From positions 1-64,000 of the forward strand of contig JAJVIM010000016.1 in NCBI GenBank assembly GCA_022071955.1: a stretch of 64,000 bases of DNA. Direction: 5' to 3'. Of this stretch, positions 26,890 through 35,936 are shown one piece after another (the first letter of the stretch is position 1; each line of letters begins with the position of its first letter). Source of the stretch: Anaerolineae bacterium (lineage in GTDB: Bacteria > Chloroflexota > Anaerolineae > 4572-78 > J111). The notes below the pieces were generated by a model. It did no database searches, was not told the DNA's origin, and worked only from the letters and a program-made list of their open reading frames with translations. Both the position numbers and the translations under genes were made by a program.

Positions 26890-27501
26890 TTACATATTGC
26901 TCAGAAAGCCGGGATACAGCCGGTTCATACAATCCGGGCACAGGCCGTGGCTAAATTCCACGTCGCTGTGCTCGCTGATGTACACTTCAACTTCCTGCCA
27001 GTAGCCCGCGTCGTCTCTGATTTTTTTGCAGTTGGCACAAATGGGCAGCAGCCCGCTGAGCTGTTTCACGTGGGCCAGCGCCAGTTCCAACTCCGCGTTG
27101 AGGCGGCGAAGCGCCATCAGGTCTTTAAACCGACCCATCGCAATGGTAATTGCCCGATCAATTTCGTGCTCGTTGGGCGGTTTAACCAGGTAGGCTCCGG
27201 CCCCGGCCTGGCTGGCCTGCTGCACCAACTCCGGCGAATCGTAAGCGGTGAGGATGACCACCGGCACCGGGGTGTTGTTAATGATATTAGCTGTGGCAGC
27301 AATGCCGCCCAAATTGGGCATTTCAAGGTCCATCAAAACCACGTGCGGCTGATGGCTCTGCACCATCTCAATGGCCTGGAGGCCGTCGAGCGCCCGGCCC
27401 ACCACTTCATAGCCCGTATCTTCCAGCATGCCGTGAATCATTTCGCCAACCATCGGGTCATCTTCGGCAATGAGTACTTTAATCGGGTTCGAGTTCGTCA
27501 T
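26890..27501 (-). CDS. Response regulator with C-terminal Cys-rich domain
   Basis: 203 aa. REC domain 1-125: DD near residue 14, phosphoacceptor Asp in VVLMDLEMPNLGG, Thr/Lys in YLVKPPNE. After a coiled-coil linker the C-terminus reads LPICANCKKIRDDAGYWQEV, then ISEHSDVEFSHGLCPDC, a Cys4/His motif found on many PAS kinases and regulators, probably metal-binding. No DNA-binding or enzyme domain. Overlaps the upstream kinase gene by 4 bp, so the two form one signalling operon. Confidence 0.9.
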   Translation of the reverse strand: MTNSNPIKVLIAEDDPMVGEMIHGMLEDTGYEVVGRALDGLQAIEMVQSHQPHVVLMDLEMPNLGGIAATANIINNTPVPVVILTAYDSPELVQQASQAGAGAYLVKPPNEHEIDRAITIAMGRFKDLMALRRLNAELELALAHVKQLSGLLPICANCKKIRDDAGYWQEVEVYISEHSDVEFSHGLCPDCMNRLYPGFLSNM

Positions 27502-30452
27502 TGTTTGGCCTCGTGAATCTGTTCGGAAAACTCAATTACGGTTACGGCACCGTTCTCATTATACATTGAAAATGTGCCCAGCAAACCATCACGAATTAAT
27601 GTTTCAACCAGATACAACCCCACATTCTGTTGTTGGTTCTCCAAAATATTCGGCGGAAATCCCGGCCCGTCGTCCCGGTATTCAAGCCGAATCAGCGGGC
27701 CGTTTTGGCTGATGTTCACCGTAATGCAAACGGTATTCCGCAGACCCAGAGCATATTTGAGCGAATTGGTGGCCAGCTCGTTGATTACCAGCGCCAGATT
27801 GTTGGCCTGTTTGGGCACAACCACCACCGGCGACGGCCGGACGCTGACCGTTACTTTGGCCTCCGGCGAAAGCGAGTGCAGCGTCGCATCGATCAATTTT
27901 TTGGCGATTTTGTCCAGCGGTAGCGGCGTCCACTCCGCGGCCGATAGCAGGTGATGCACCACCGATAACCCTTTAACCCGGTTGATCAGGTCTTGCATGA
28001 TGTTTTGGTAGATTGCATCATCTTTAACGCCGCTGTGGCGGCGCTCGGCGTAAAGCAGGCCAATAATGGCCGACAGGTTATTTTTTACCCGATGGTTAAC
28101 CTCACGCAGCAGCACGGCTTTTGCTTCGGCGTCGTGCCGGGCCTGCTCAAACAGCCGCGAATTTTCAATAGACACCGCCACCTGATTGGCAAACGGCACC
28201 ACCAGCCGAATGTGGTCTTTGTTAAAAAAGCCCGGCTGAAAACTGTCGATGGTGAGCATACCAATCATTCGCTCTCTGATCATTAGCGGCACTCCCAACC
28301 ACGAGCGGATGCTATCGTGGGGCCATTCAAAGTAGTGTCGATGACCATCCCAAACATCAGAGATGACAATGGGCTGTTTTTCCCTGACGGCGCGGGCGTT
28401 AATATTATCCTCTTTAATGGAGAAGCGCAAACCCATAATTTTCTCCGGTTCTTTAAACCCGCGCCCGCTGATAATTTCCAGATAATCATTTTGCAGCAAT
28501 TGCGCCGAGGCGCTGTCGTAAGGTACAACCTGCTCAAGTTGCTCCAAAATCCGCGCTACCCGTTCATTAAAACTCAACGGTTCGGTGACGGCGGCGGTAA
28601 CCTGCCGCAAAATCTCGGCTTCTTGCCAGCGGCGTTGTGTTTCTTCAAGCAGTTGAACTTTGGCCAATGCCAGCGCGATTTGCTGGCCAATTTGCTCGGC
28701 CTGGGTAATTTCTGTGCCGGAAAACTGGTGCGGTGAGTTATAAAAAATGATGGCCGCCCCCAGTTTTTGCTGGCCGGCCACAAAAGGGATGCCCATCAGC
28801 CAGCGCCTGTCGAAGGTTTCCGCAGATTTGCGGTGAATAATTGGGCTGGTTTTGCTATTCTCAACCACCAGTGGCCGGCCGGATTCAAACAAAGCCGCAG
28901 TCAATGTTTGCTCGTTAGGGTGGACTTCAATTGAAAAGAATTTGCGCCGGTTTTCCGGTGTGGCGCCATCGACGGCAATTGGTACGGGGATCTGGTTAAC
29001 TTCGTCCCACAGAATAAAATAGCAGCTATCTGCGTTATACAGCGCCCGTAGTTTTTTCACCAGAATATCCAGCATCGTCTGCAAATCCGGCGCATCGAGC
29101 GCGGCCCGGGTAATATCGCTCAACGAGGCCAGAAACTGTTCGTGCTGGCGGCGTTCCTGCTCCACCAGCCGGCGCTCGGTAATGTCTTTGCCGGTTGATA
29201 CAAAATGCGTGATGTTGCCGGCTGCGTCTCGGAGCGGCGTAATGGTTTTTTCTTCGTAAAATAGTTCCCCGTTTTTCTTTTTGCTAACCAGCACATCCCG
29301 AAAAGTTTTGCCGGCCAAAATCCGGGCCCACAACTGCACATAAAATTCGGGCGGGTGCTGGCCGGATTTCAAAATGCGCGGCGTTTGCCCAACCACTTCG
29401 GCGTGGCAATAGCCGGTTAAGGCCTCAAAAGCAGGGTTTACGTATTCGATAACCCCATTTTTATCGGTAATGATGACGGCATCGCCGGTTTGTTCAACCA
29501 CGCTGGCATGTTTGCGCATTAATTCTTCGGCCTGGCGCTGCACGTTCAAATCACGGCTAAAGGTTAGCGCAGCCGGGTGGCCCTCAAATTCAATTGGCAC
29601 CGAGGTTGACTCAACCGGATGGATGGTGCCATCGGGGTGGATCAGTTCAAGTTCCAGCGGGGGATTGGCCTGCCCGTTGGCAATGCGCCGGAGCCGTTCT
29701 TTAACAATTGCCTGTGAGGCCGGGGCAACGGTTTGCATAATAGGCGTGCCAAGCAGCTCTTCTGGCCGGTTGAAACCCAGTAATCGCAGGCCGGCCGGAT
29801 TGGCAAATACGTAGTTGCCATCCTGCGCCACCAAAATGGAGATTGGCGCGGCATTAAACAGAGTCCGGTAATTTTTTTCCTGTTGCTGTAGTTTTTGGTG
29901 GGCGGCCGCCAGATCGGCGGTGCGGGCTTCAACCAGTTGTTCCAGATTGTGCTGATAATTTGCCAGCTCTTCCAGCGCGTGCCAGCGCTCTTCTTCCACG
30001 CTCACCGCCGAAGCCAGCAATCCCAGTAAATGGTGATCATCCTCGCTGGGCGTAAACGGTTTGTCAAACATCACGCTTAGCGCTCCAACCGCCCGTGACC
30101 CGCGCTGCACCGCCCGGCCCATGTAGGTTTGCAGGTTGTAGCCGGCCACGTTGGGGTCGGTGTGGGCGTAATGGGTTTGGGGCAGGTTGGGCACGTAAAC
30201 CACATCTGTGGCCCCCTTTTTGATCACATCAAAGCAAATGCAGCCTTCGGCGGGATTTACGGGGTTGTAATCTGGCGGGGTTTGCCACTGCGCGGTGGTG
30301 ATGAGTTTGTCGCCCTCAAGCCGATTATACAGGGCGCAGGTAGCGCCCAGCAGGCTGCCGGCCAGGCCGGTAAGCTGGCGAATGTTTGCCAGCGGGTCTA
30401 TTCCAAACTCAAGAAAACATTGATTTATTTTATCAAGCCGCTGCTGAACCAT
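27498..30452 (-). CDS. GAF/PAS sensor histidine kinase, HisKA_2 type
   Basis: 984 aa, soluble. N-terminal GAF (about 15-165), coiled coil, PAS (about 190-300), PAS/PAC (about 315-430), GAF (about 445-600), GAF (about 620-760), then HisKA_2 with REVNHRVKNNLSAIIGLLYA (His787) and an HATPase with NELATNSLKYAL and YRDDGPGFP. Five sensory domains in tandem suggest integration of several inputs. Its partner is the response regulator encoded directly downstream. Confidence 0.92.
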   Translation of the reverse strand: MVQQRLDKINQCFLEFGIDPLANIRQLTGLAGSLLGATCALYNRLEGDKLITTAQWQTPPDYNPVNPAEGCICFDVIKKGATDVVYVPNLPQTHYAHTDPNVAGYNLQTYMGRAVQRGSRAVGALSVMFDKPFTPSEDDHHLLGLLASAVSVEEERWHALEELANYQHNLEQLVEARTADLAAAHQKLQQQEKNYRTLFNAAPISILVAQDGNYVFANPAGLRLLGFNRPEELLGTPIMQTVAPASQAIVKERLRRIANGQANPPLELELIHPDGTIHPVESTSVPIEFEGHPAALTFSRDLNVQRQAEELMRKHASVVEQTGDAVIITDKNGVIEYVNPAFEALTGYCHAEVVGQTPRILKSGQHPPEFYVQLWARILAGKTFRDVLVSKKKNGELFYEEKTITPLRDAAGNITHFVSTGKDITERRLVEQERRQHEQFLASLSDITRAALDAPDLQTMLDILVKKLRALYNADSCYFILWDEVNQIPVPIAVDGATPENRRKFFSIEVHPNEQTLTAALFESGRPLVVENSKTSPIIHRKSAETFDRRWLMGIPFVAGQQKLGAAIIFYNSPHQFSGTEITQAEQIGQQIALALAKVQLLEETQRRWQEAEILRQVTAAVTEPLSFNERVARILEQLEQVVPYDSASAQLLQNDYLEIISGRGFKEPEKIMGLRFSIKEDNINARAVREKQPIVISDVWDGHRHYFEWPHDSIRSWLGVPLMIRERMIGMLTIDSFQPGFFNKDHIRLVVPFANQVAVSIENSRLFEQARHDAEAKAVLLREVNHRVKNNLSAIIGLLYAERRHSGVKDDAIYQNIMQDLINRVKGLSVVHHLLSAAEWTPLPLDKIAKKLIDATLHSLSPEAKVTVSVRPSPVVVVPKQANNLALVINELATNSLKYALGLRNTVCITVNISQNGPLIRLEYRDDGPGFPPNILENQQQNVGLYLVETLIRDGLLGTFSMYNENGAVTVIEFSEQIHEAKQ

Positions 30453-30609
30453 AGTGGGGCTATTATTGTGATATCGATAGTTAAATTATTAAGATTATCG
30501 GCACAACCGGCATTAAACTTAATACAGTACCAATTGACCCTTTTATTTTGCCGAAAGCTTCGCTAAAATGATTATAACCGAATAAACGGGGATAAGCCAG
30601 AGGTTTTTA

Positions 30610-31758
30610 ATGGCGAGTAAGGAACGCATTTTAATCGTCGATGATGATACGGTAACTTTGAAACTGGCCTCGCATGTTTTTGAAAAGGCCGGGTACGAGG
30701 TTTTTACTGCCAGCCACGGCAGTGAAGGGCTGCAAAAAGTTGAAAATCTTCAGCCGGCTCTGATAATTTTAGATGTTATGATGCCGGATATGAGCGGCCT
30801 GGAAGTGTGCGAGCGTTTACGCGCCAATCCGGCTACCGCCTGGCTGCCCATTATTTTACTCAGCGCCAAAACCGCTGTTGATGACAAGCTCGATGGGTTT
30901 CAGGCGGGCGCGGATGATTACGTGGCCAAGCCGGTCTCCCATAAAGAATTGCTGGCCCGGGCCGGCGCACTCCTGGCCCGCAGCCGGCGGGTGTTACAAC
31001 CCAAAGGCCGGGTTATCGCGGTGGTGGGGGTTAAAGGCGGCGTGGGTGTAACAACTGTCGCCACCAACGTAGCCACTCAGTTGGCGCTACAGGAAAAGCC
31101 CGTTATCCTGGCCGAACTGCGCGCCAACCGCGGCACAGTTCGGCAAAACCTCAATATTTCACCCGCCGAAGATTTGGGCGGGCTGCTGCTCAAAAACCCG
31201 GCCGACATCAAAACCACGGATGTGGCCCGGCGGGTGGTTCAGCATACATCCGGGGTGCGGCTGCTGGTTAGTCCCCTCAACTCGGCGCAGGACGCGCTGT
31301 TAACCGAAGCACACGTTAATCTTATTCTGGAAACGTTGATGACTCAGGCAGCTTATGTGCTGCTGGATTTGCCGGCGATTTCCGGCAGCGGCGTGCAGTG
31401 GGCGCTGGAAAAAGCCGACCAGATTTTGCTGGTGCTGGAGCCGGAAGCGGTTTCAATTGCCTGCGCTCGTGACGATTTGGAACTGCTTAAATCGTGGAGC
31501 CTGCTCGACCGCACCCGGCTGACCGTGGTTTCCCGGGCGCGCTCCAGTAACCTCATTGCCCCCGCCGATATTGAAAAAGAACTGGGCATTTCGGTGATCG
31601 GCGTTATTCCGCCCTCGCCAGAAGTTTTCTACCTGACGGCCAGCCTGGGCAAACCGGCGGTGCTCTCCAAGCCAGACACGCTGGCCGCAGAAAGTCTGGT
31701 CAAACTGACGTATGCTGTGGTCAACCACCTGCCTGTGGCTACGGCAGCGTGGCGCTAA
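30610..31758 (+). CDS. REC domain fused to CpaE/MinD-like ATPase
   Basis: 382 aa. REC domain 1-125 with all key residues (VDDDTVT, LDVMMPDMSG, YVAKPV); from about 135 a MinD/ParA-type domain with deviant Walker A VVGVKGGVGVTTVATNVA, in which the usual GKT lysine is Val, as in CpaE/TadZ proteins. VLLDLPAISGSG is the Walker B region. CpaE/TadZ localises Tad pilus machinery in other bacteria, but no tad genes are nearby. Divergent from the kinase at 27498. Confidence 0.85.
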   Translation: MASKERILIVDDDTVTLKLASHVFEKAGYEVFTASHGSEGLQKVENLQPALIILDVMMPDMSGLEVCERLRANPATAWLPIILLSAKTAVDDKLDGFQAGADDYVAKPVSHKELLARAGALLARSRRVLQPKGRVIAVVGVKGGVGVTTVATNVATQLALQEKPVILAELRANRGTVRQNLNISPAEDLGGLLLKNPADIKTTDVARRVVQHTSGVRLLVSPLNSAQDALLTEAHVNLILETLMTQAAYVLLDLPAISGSGVQWALEKADQILLVLEPEAVSIACARDDLELLKSWSLLDRTRLTVVSRARSSNLIAPADIEKELGISVIGVIPPSPEVFYLTASLGKPAVLSKPDTLAAESLVKLTYAVVNHLPVATAAWR

Positions 31759-31881
31759 AACCCCCTGAAATTGCAGAATCCGGCAAGTTGTGTTAGTGTT
31801 GGCGATGAAAAATTGCCCGCTTGTTTTGCCTCGCACCTATTTTCCCGGCGCAAGACCCAAGCGATTGAAAGGTAAACGGCC

Positions 31882-32910
31882 ATGCCCAAAATAGCCTTCC
31901 CCCTGCTGATTGTCACGCTATTTTTGGCGGGATGTCAGCTCCGGCCTGTAGTGCCGCCCCGCCCACCAGAAACCAAAATTGCGTTTATGACCAACCGCGA
32001 CGGTAACTTTGAAATTTACACCAGTAACCGCGATGGCAGCAACCCGGTCAACCTGACCAATAGCGACGGCAACGAGGGCGTCCCGGCCTGGTCGGGCCGG
32101 GCGCAGGCGTTTGCCTTTTTAAGTGACGGCAGCGGCGAAGGGTTGCTGATAAACCGTATGGACCGCGACGGCGCCAACCCAAGCCGGTTGAGCGACCAGA
32201 TTCCGGCCAGCGCCAGCCCCCCCGTGTGGTCGCCCACCGGCGAGTGGATTGCCTTTGGCAGCAACATTGCCGGCAACGCCGATGTATTTTTGGTTGACCC
32301 CACCGGCGCTACGGTGATCAACCTCACCGATAACCCGGCCAACGACGTGTTTGAGGATTGGTCGCCGGATGGCAGCTCGCTGCTGTTCCTGTCTGACCGC
32401 GATGGCACGATTGCCGGCTACTCGGTGCCGGTAGGCGGCGGGCAGGCCACGCCCGTTACCGATTTGCAAGTTAACAGCGGCGGGCTGGATTTATCGCCGG
32501 ATGGCAGCAAACTTTTATTTATGTCTGACCGCGACGGCGATATTGAAATTTACGCCTCCGACGCCGCCGGCGGCAACGTAACCCGGCTAACCAACTCACC
32601 CGGCTTTGACGGCTTCCCCACGTGGTCGCCCAATGGCAGCAAAATTGCCTTTTTAACCAATCGAGATGGCAACGCCGAAATCTACGTGATGAACGCCGAT
32701 GGCAGCAGCCCGGTTAATGTCACCAACTCGCCCGAAGCCCAGGAATCAATGGAGGGCGATTATAGCTGGTCGCCAGACAGCCGGCAAATTATGTTCCACA
32801 CCAACCGCGATGGCGATGTGGAAGTGTACGTGGTCAATGCCGATGGCAGTAACCCCACCAATATCAGCCACAACCCGGCCATCGATATTGGCTCGGTTTG
32901 GGTGCGTTAA
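31882..32910 (+). CDS. Beta-propeller (PD40/TolB-like) lipoprotein
   Basis: 342 aa. Lipoprotein signal with lipobox LAGC (FLAGCQ) at about residue 18, then a proline linker and six or so repeats of the form W-SPDGS-ILFLSDRDG-EIY-VNADG. Such TolB-type propellers bind proteins or sugars; specific role unknown. Its end overlaps the convergent UDP-glucose pyrophosphorylase gene by 4 bp. Confidence 0.88.
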   Translation: MPKIAFPLLIVTLFLAGCQLRPVVPPRPPETKIAFMTNRDGNFEIYTSNRDGSNPVNLTNSDGNEGVPAWSGRAQAFAFLSDGSGEGLLINRMDRDGANPSRLSDQIPASASPPVWSPTGEWIAFGSNIAGNADVFLVDPTGATVINLTDNPANDVFEDWSPDGSSLLFLSDRDGTIAGYSVPVGGGQATPVTDLQVNSGGLDLSPDGSKLLFMSDRDGDIEIYASDAAGGNVTRLTNSPGFDGFPTWSPNGSKIAFLTNRDGNAEIYVMNADGSSPVNVTNSPEAQESMEGDYSWSPDSRQIMFHTNRDGDVEVYVVNADGSNPTNISHNPAIDIGSVWVR

Positions 32911-34298
32911 ATCGCCGGCCACCGGCCGGAGATTTCCGTGTCAGCCTCAATAGTTATTTGCCGCTCCGTGGAATTTACCAGTTCCACGGAGTTTTTTAAT
33001 GTTACGCCCCGGCCAAATTTAAAGTCACCCTTAATAGTCAGCCGCTCGCATTCTAACAGCGATGGCGCGCCGTGCGGAAATCGGGCCTCCAGATCATCGA
33101 TGAGCTGGTAATAGCGCGGGTCAAGCTCGATGACCATTGGCCCCAACCGGCGTTCCGGGTTGGGCGCAATCTGAAATTCATCGCTCAAAACATAATTGTC
33201 GGAGCGCACATCCAGCAGGTCGTTGGTTTTTTTGATGGGCGCAAACCGCGCGCGGGGCACGCGCACCGCCTGCGCGCCCTCAAACACCGCTATCGCCGAA
33301 CCCATTGCCGTTTCTAGCTGGTACACCGGCGGCGATGTGGGATCGCGGGGGTCAAGCGTTTTACTGTTGCGGATCATCGCCAGCCCCAGTACATTTTCTT
33401 TGGCCGCCAGCAGCCCGTGGAGCGTGGGCAGGTGCAGCCACAGGTTGTTGGTGTTAAAATATTGGTGGCGGGCAATATCCTGAAATGTAGCCATATCCTC
33501 ATCCGGGCACTGAGCCGACTCGCGCAAAATGAGCTGGCCGGTGGGCAGTTTGGCCAGGTGGCCGCCTTTTTTGTCCGCTTCGGTGCGGTCGGCAACTTCC
33601 ATCATAAACGGCAGTTCATTTTTAACAAAATACCCCAAAATCGATGGCTCCAGAATCGCCCCTAAATTATCCACGTTAGACACAAAAACGTAGTGGTAGC
33701 CGGCTTGCAGCAGGGTAGATAGCATGCCGCTGGTGACCAGCGCGGTGTAAATATCGCCGTGGCCGGGCGGGCACCATTCCAGGCCGGGATCGGCGGGCCA
33801 GGTAGCCGGGCTAAAATCGGCCCGGAGCACTTTGGGAACTTTGTGCTGCAAAAAATCCAGCGGGATGCCGCGCCACAGATACGGGTACAGTTTGAGCGCG
33901 GCCAGCGAATCGGCGTGGGTGTTGTAGCTGTTCATCAACACCAGCGGCAGCCCGGCAAGCTGCACCTGCCGGGCGATAATATCCAGAAATGTCAGCCCCT
34001 CTTTTACGCTGAGCAGAGATTTGGCTTTTTCCAGCCCCATACTGGTGCCCAGCCCACCGTTCAATTTGAGCAGCACTGTTTGGGCCATCGCTTTGCGGCC
34101 AATTTCGGCCAGTTCAACCGGAAACTCTGCTACATTGGGCAGCGACTCAACTGGCTCGATGCTGCTTTCCGGGATCAACCCGGTTTGGCCCTGCACCAGT
34201 TGGTGATAGTAGTGCTCAAAATTTTTAATGACAATTTGGGGTAACCCTTCGGCCTGCATTTTTTGGGCAAAAGGGGCAAAATTTCCTGGCACGGTCAT
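32907..34298 (-). CDS. UTP-glucose-1-phosphate uridylyltransferase (UGP family)
   Basis: 463 aa from ATG 34298 (GGAGG 8 nt upstream; the ATG at 34304 is only 2 nt from it). Eukaryote-type UDPGP family, not GalU: nucleotide loop VLLKLNGGLGTSMGLEKAKS, GHGDIYTAL, and YVFVSNVDNLGA, with a C-terminal left-handed beta-helix-like part. Makes UDP-glucose for glycolipids, polysaccharides or trehalose. No pathway genes adjacent. Confidence 0.9.
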   Translation of the reverse strand: MTVPGNFAPFAQKMQAEGLPQIVIKNFEHYYHQLVQGQTGLIPESSIEPVESLPNVAEFPVELAEIGRKAMAQTVLLKLNGGLGTSMGLEKAKSLLSVKEGLTFLDIIARQVQLAGLPLVLMNSYNTHADSLAALKLYPYLWRGIPLDFLQHKVPKVLRADFSPATWPADPGLEWCPPGHGDIYTALVTSGMLSTLLQAGYHYVFVSNVDNLGAILEPSILGYFVKNELPFMMEVADRTEADKKGGHLAKLPTGQLILRESAQCPDEDMATFQDIARHQYFNTNNLWLHLPTLHGLLAAKENVLGLAMIRNSKTLDPRDPTSPPVYQLETAMGSAIAVFEGAQAVRVPRARFAPIKKTNDLLDVRSDNYVLSDEFQIAPNPERRLGPMVIELDPRYYQLIDDLEARFPHGAPSLLECERLTIKGDFKFGRGVTLKNSVELVNSTERQITIEADTEISGRWPAI

Positions 34299-34451
34299 GC
34301 TCATTTCCTCCGGTGGTAAAAGCTTTGGTTGACCCCTACCTTCCCTACCAATTTTAAGGGGCGGCCTGGTGTCAAAATGACTTTTTTACTCCTCTCCTCA
34401 ACCCACCTGTGCCCCGCGGGGTTACTTCCCAAATTGGGGGGAAGTGATTGA

Positions 34452-34496
34452 TTTGGTGTGGTTTTGGGCGGCATTGCCGCCCAAAACCACACCAAA
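34452..34496. repeat. 22-bp perfect inverted repeat
   Basis: Arms at 34452-34473 and 34475-34496 around a single T, core TTGGGCGGCA / TGCCGCCCAA. Downstream on the plus strand is AAAAAGTTTTTTC. It lies after lpdA on the minus strand and may serve as its terminator or be a dispersed repeat. Confidence 0.75.
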
Positions 34497-34508
34497 AAAG
34501 TTTTTTCT

Positions 34509-34541
34509 CCCCTCACCCCCCGCTTTGCGGGGGGTGAGGGG
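34509..34541. repeat. 15-bp GC-rich hairpin
   Basis: CCCCTCACCCCCCGC, loop TTT, then its exact reverse complement. Adjacent GGGGTGAGGGG-type words repeat the arm sequence. No T-tract follows on either strand, so its role is unclear. Together with the preceding inverted repeat it fills the gap between lpdA and the UGP gene. Confidence 0.7.
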
Positions 34542-34557
34542 GTCGGGGGGTGAGGGG

Positions 34558-34571
34558 GGCTGAGTAGTTAC
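34558..34571 (-). repeat. Solo terminal-repeat word GGCTGAGTAGTTAC
   Basis: Identical to the right terminal inverted repeat of the MITE-like element at 52628-52747, here immediately after the lpdA stop codon with no second end within 250 bp. May be a remnant or a target-associated word. Confidence 0.5.
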
Positions 34572-35936
34572 TTATCTTTTGATATGAACGGCCATGCCCA
34601 GCGCCGCCTCGGCGGATTCTTGCAGCGCCTCGCCCAAACCGGGGTGCGGGTGCAGCGTCTCGATCAGGTCGGTGAGGGTGGCCCCCATTTCCAGCGCCAG
34701 CGCGGCCTCGCCGATGAGCGTTTCGGCGTGCGGGCCGATGATGGTGACCCCCAGCAAAACCTCGGAGTCCTGCTCGGCGATGGTCTGCACCAGCCCGTCG
34801 CCGCCGTTGAGCGTGAGCGCCCGGCCGCTGGCCGCCAATGGAAAGCGGCCGCTGATGACCCGGTAGCCGGCGGCCTGCGCCTGCGCCGCGCTCAACCCCA
34901 CTGTGGCAAGCTGCGGCTCGGTCCAGGCTACGTAAGGCACGGCCTGCGGGGCAAATTGAGCCGGCAACCCGGCCAGGCTTTCGGCGGCAACTTTAGCCTG
35001 CCGGATGGCCACGTGAGCCAGCGGCGGCCCGCCGGTCACATCGCCCACAGCGTACACTGCCGGATTGCTGGTTTGCATCCGGTCATTCACGACCACAGCG
35101 CCGGACGCGGTGGTTTTAATGCCGGCCTGCGCCAGCCTCAAGCTGGCCGTGTTGGGCGCGTGCCCCAGCGACACCACCACTATTTTGCAGGCGGCGCTGG
35201 CGGTGGCCGGGTCCGGTACTTCGGTGTCAACCTGAACTCCCAGCTTGCGCAGCGCCGAGAACACCTGCCGGCCCGCGTCGGCCGGGAATTCCGGCAGCCA
35301 CACGTGGCCGGCAGGCACAAAAAGGTGCGTTCGGCTGCCCAGTTTGGCAAACAGGGTAGCCAGCTCGGCAGCGATGATGTCGGCCCCAACAATACCGATG
35401 TCGGCCGGGAGTTCGGCCAGTTCCAGCGCCTGCCACGGCATCAGCACCGTCTGGTCGTTAAAATTCAAGGCCGACAGGCCGTTGGGCGCTGCGCCGGTAG
35501 CGATAATGGCATGCTCAAAAATGTAGCGCTCGGCGCCGTGTTCAGCCTCAACATGGAGTTCGTTGTCGCTTAAAAACCAGCCTTTGCCCTGCACAAAGGC
35601 CACTTTGTTGGTATCGAGCAGTTGGGTAATGCCGGCCGCCAACCGTTTGATCAGCCGGTTTTTCCACTGTTGCATCTGTTCCAGATTGAGCTGGGCCGGG
35701 TCGGCAGTAATGCCCATCTGTTCCAAATGGGGAATTTGCCAGTAGTGATGCGCGGCGGTGAGCAGCGCCCGGGCCGGGATGCAGCCCCGGTGCAGGCACG
35801 CGCCGCCGGGTGGGGTGGGATCAACCAGAATCACTTCTTTGCCCAACTGGGTGGCGCGGAGCGCGGCCACGTAACCGCCCGGCCCGGCCCCCAATACCAT
35901 CACCTCGGTTGTTGTTGCAATATCACCCACAACCAT
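34572..35936 (-). CDS. lpdA: Dihydrolipoyl dehydrogenase (E3), divergent
   Basis: 454 aa flavoprotein. FAD site VLGAGPGGYVAALRATQLG, redox-active disulfide GGACLHRGCIP (Cys-x4-Cys), second FAD motif YAVGDVTGGPPLAHVA, and the C-terminal HPHPGLGEAL with the His-Glu pair. The central NAD motif, normally GxGxxG, reads VGADIIAAELATLF, with two of three glycines replaced. Overlaps the E2 gene by 1 bp (TAATG). Last gene of the pdh-type operon; transfers electrons from dihydrolipoyl E2 to NAD. Confidence 0.9.
   Translation of the reverse strand: MVVGDIATTTEVMVLGAGPGGYVAALRATQLGKEVILVDPTPPGGACLHRGCIPARALLTAAHHYWQIPHLEQMGITADPAQLNLEQMQQWKNRLIKRLAAGITQLLDTNKVAFVQGKGWFLSDNELHVEAEHGAERYIFEHAIIATGAAPNGLSALNFNDQTVLMPWQALELAELPADIGIVGADIIAAELATLFAKLGSRTHLFVPAGHVWLPEFPADAGRQVFSALRKLGVQVDTEVPDPATASAACKIVVVSLGHAPNTASLRLAQAGIKTTASGAVVVNDRMQTSNPAVYAVGDVTGGPPLAHVAIRQAKVAAESLAGLPAQFAPQAVPYVAWTEPQLATVGLSAAQAQAAGYRVISGRFPLAASGRALTLNGGDGLVQTIAEQDSEVLLGVTIIGPHAETLIGEAALALEMGATLTDLIETLHPHPGLGEALQESAEAALGMAVHIKR

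Noticed and set aside
26881..27516. 211-aa plus-strand frame
   Set aside because: Antisense to the response regulator at 26890-27501, which has all receiver residues.
34584..35573. 329-aa plus-strand frame
   Set aside because: Antisense to lpdA; low-complexity translation.
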